Assembly: GCA_013043995.1 (NCBI GenBank)
Contig: JABEVL010000303.1
Span: 1 to 12,884 of the forward strand
DNA length: 12,884 nucleotides
From: Spirochaetales bacterium
Lineage (GTDB): Bacteria > Spirochaetota > Spirochaetia > JABEVK01
Reading direction: 5' to 3'
Shown here: piece after piece, positions 12,866 through 12,884 of the stretch
How positions within the stretch are numbered: the stretch's first letter is position 1
Layout: each line of letters opens with the position of its first letter
The notes under the pieces: generated by a model
What the model saw: only the letters and a program-made list of their open reading frames with translations
Databases searched by the model: none
What the model was told of the DNA's origin: nothing
Made by a program: the position numbers and the translations under genes

Positions 12866-12884
12866 TAATAAAGAAACATCAAAA
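12863..12884. other. AT-rich tail of unknown origin breaking gltX
   Basis: The last 22 bases are strongly A/T-biased, unlike the gltX sequence before them, and contain three consecutive in-frame stops (TAG TAA TAA). They do not continue the conserved gltX sequence. Too little is visible to say whether this is a mobile element, an intron edge or a chimeric assembly end. Confidence 0.6.

Overview
This window looks like chromosomal core sequence from a bacterium of the Spirochaetota, probably class Spirochaetia. GroEL (its N-terminal wording and the KHRVEDALSATRAA block) resembles spirochaetal proteins as I remember them. Ribosomal protein S4 is the form without zinc-binding cysteines, and the HD-GYP protein has an N-terminal region of a kind I associate with spirochaetes. 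This lineage call rests on recall and not on a search. Base composition is balanced and genes are densely packed. I see no phage, transposon, CRISPR, tRNA or rRNA, and no gene-free stretch over 300 bases.

Layout. (1) Positions 1-2080, minus strand: an unrecognised protein of about 512-530 residues lies 51 bp upstream of the 5' part of rpsD. (2) 2081-3957: groEL, with a sigma70-type promoter in front and three successive RNA hairpins behind, the last a classical terminator. There is no groES and no CIRCE element beside it. (3) 4008-7505: a 97-residue protein of unknown function, then the Sec membrane operon yajC-secD-secF. (4) 7505-7540: a perfect 16-bp-arm bidirectional terminator shared with the convergent cluster. 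(5) 7535-10044, minus strand: an HD-GYP-family protein with altered metal-ligand motifs, a 366-residue helical protein ending in a sliding-clamp-binding-like QLELF motif, and a 65-residue protein. (6) 10139-12584: a two-transmembrane-segment protein, ridA and alaA, tightly coupled by overlaps. (7) 12662-end: the start of gltX, which meets three consecutive stop codons at the window edge.

How the genes work together. YajC, SecD and SecF form the accessory complex of the Sec translocon that drives late steps of protein export. RidA (imine/enamine deaminase) and AlaA (alanine-pyruvate aminotransferase) are translationally coupled; RidA-family enzymes clear the 2-aminoacrylate that damages PLP enzymes, so the pairing makes metabolic sense. 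The HD-GYP protein may be a cyclic-di-GMP receptor instead of a working phosphodiesterase.

Most interesting points: (a) gltX, and less certainly the 97-aa gene at 4008, have promoter elements placed so that the expected transcription start is the A of the ATG, with no Shine-Dalgarno, suggesting leaderless mRNAs; (b) the HD-GYP protein has lost three expected metal-site residues; (c) the helical protein has a clamp-binding-like tail; (d) the divergent promoters at 10057-10102 interlock with abutting -10 boxes; (e) gltX ends abruptly in an AT-rich tail. No clearly new multi-gene system could be shown.
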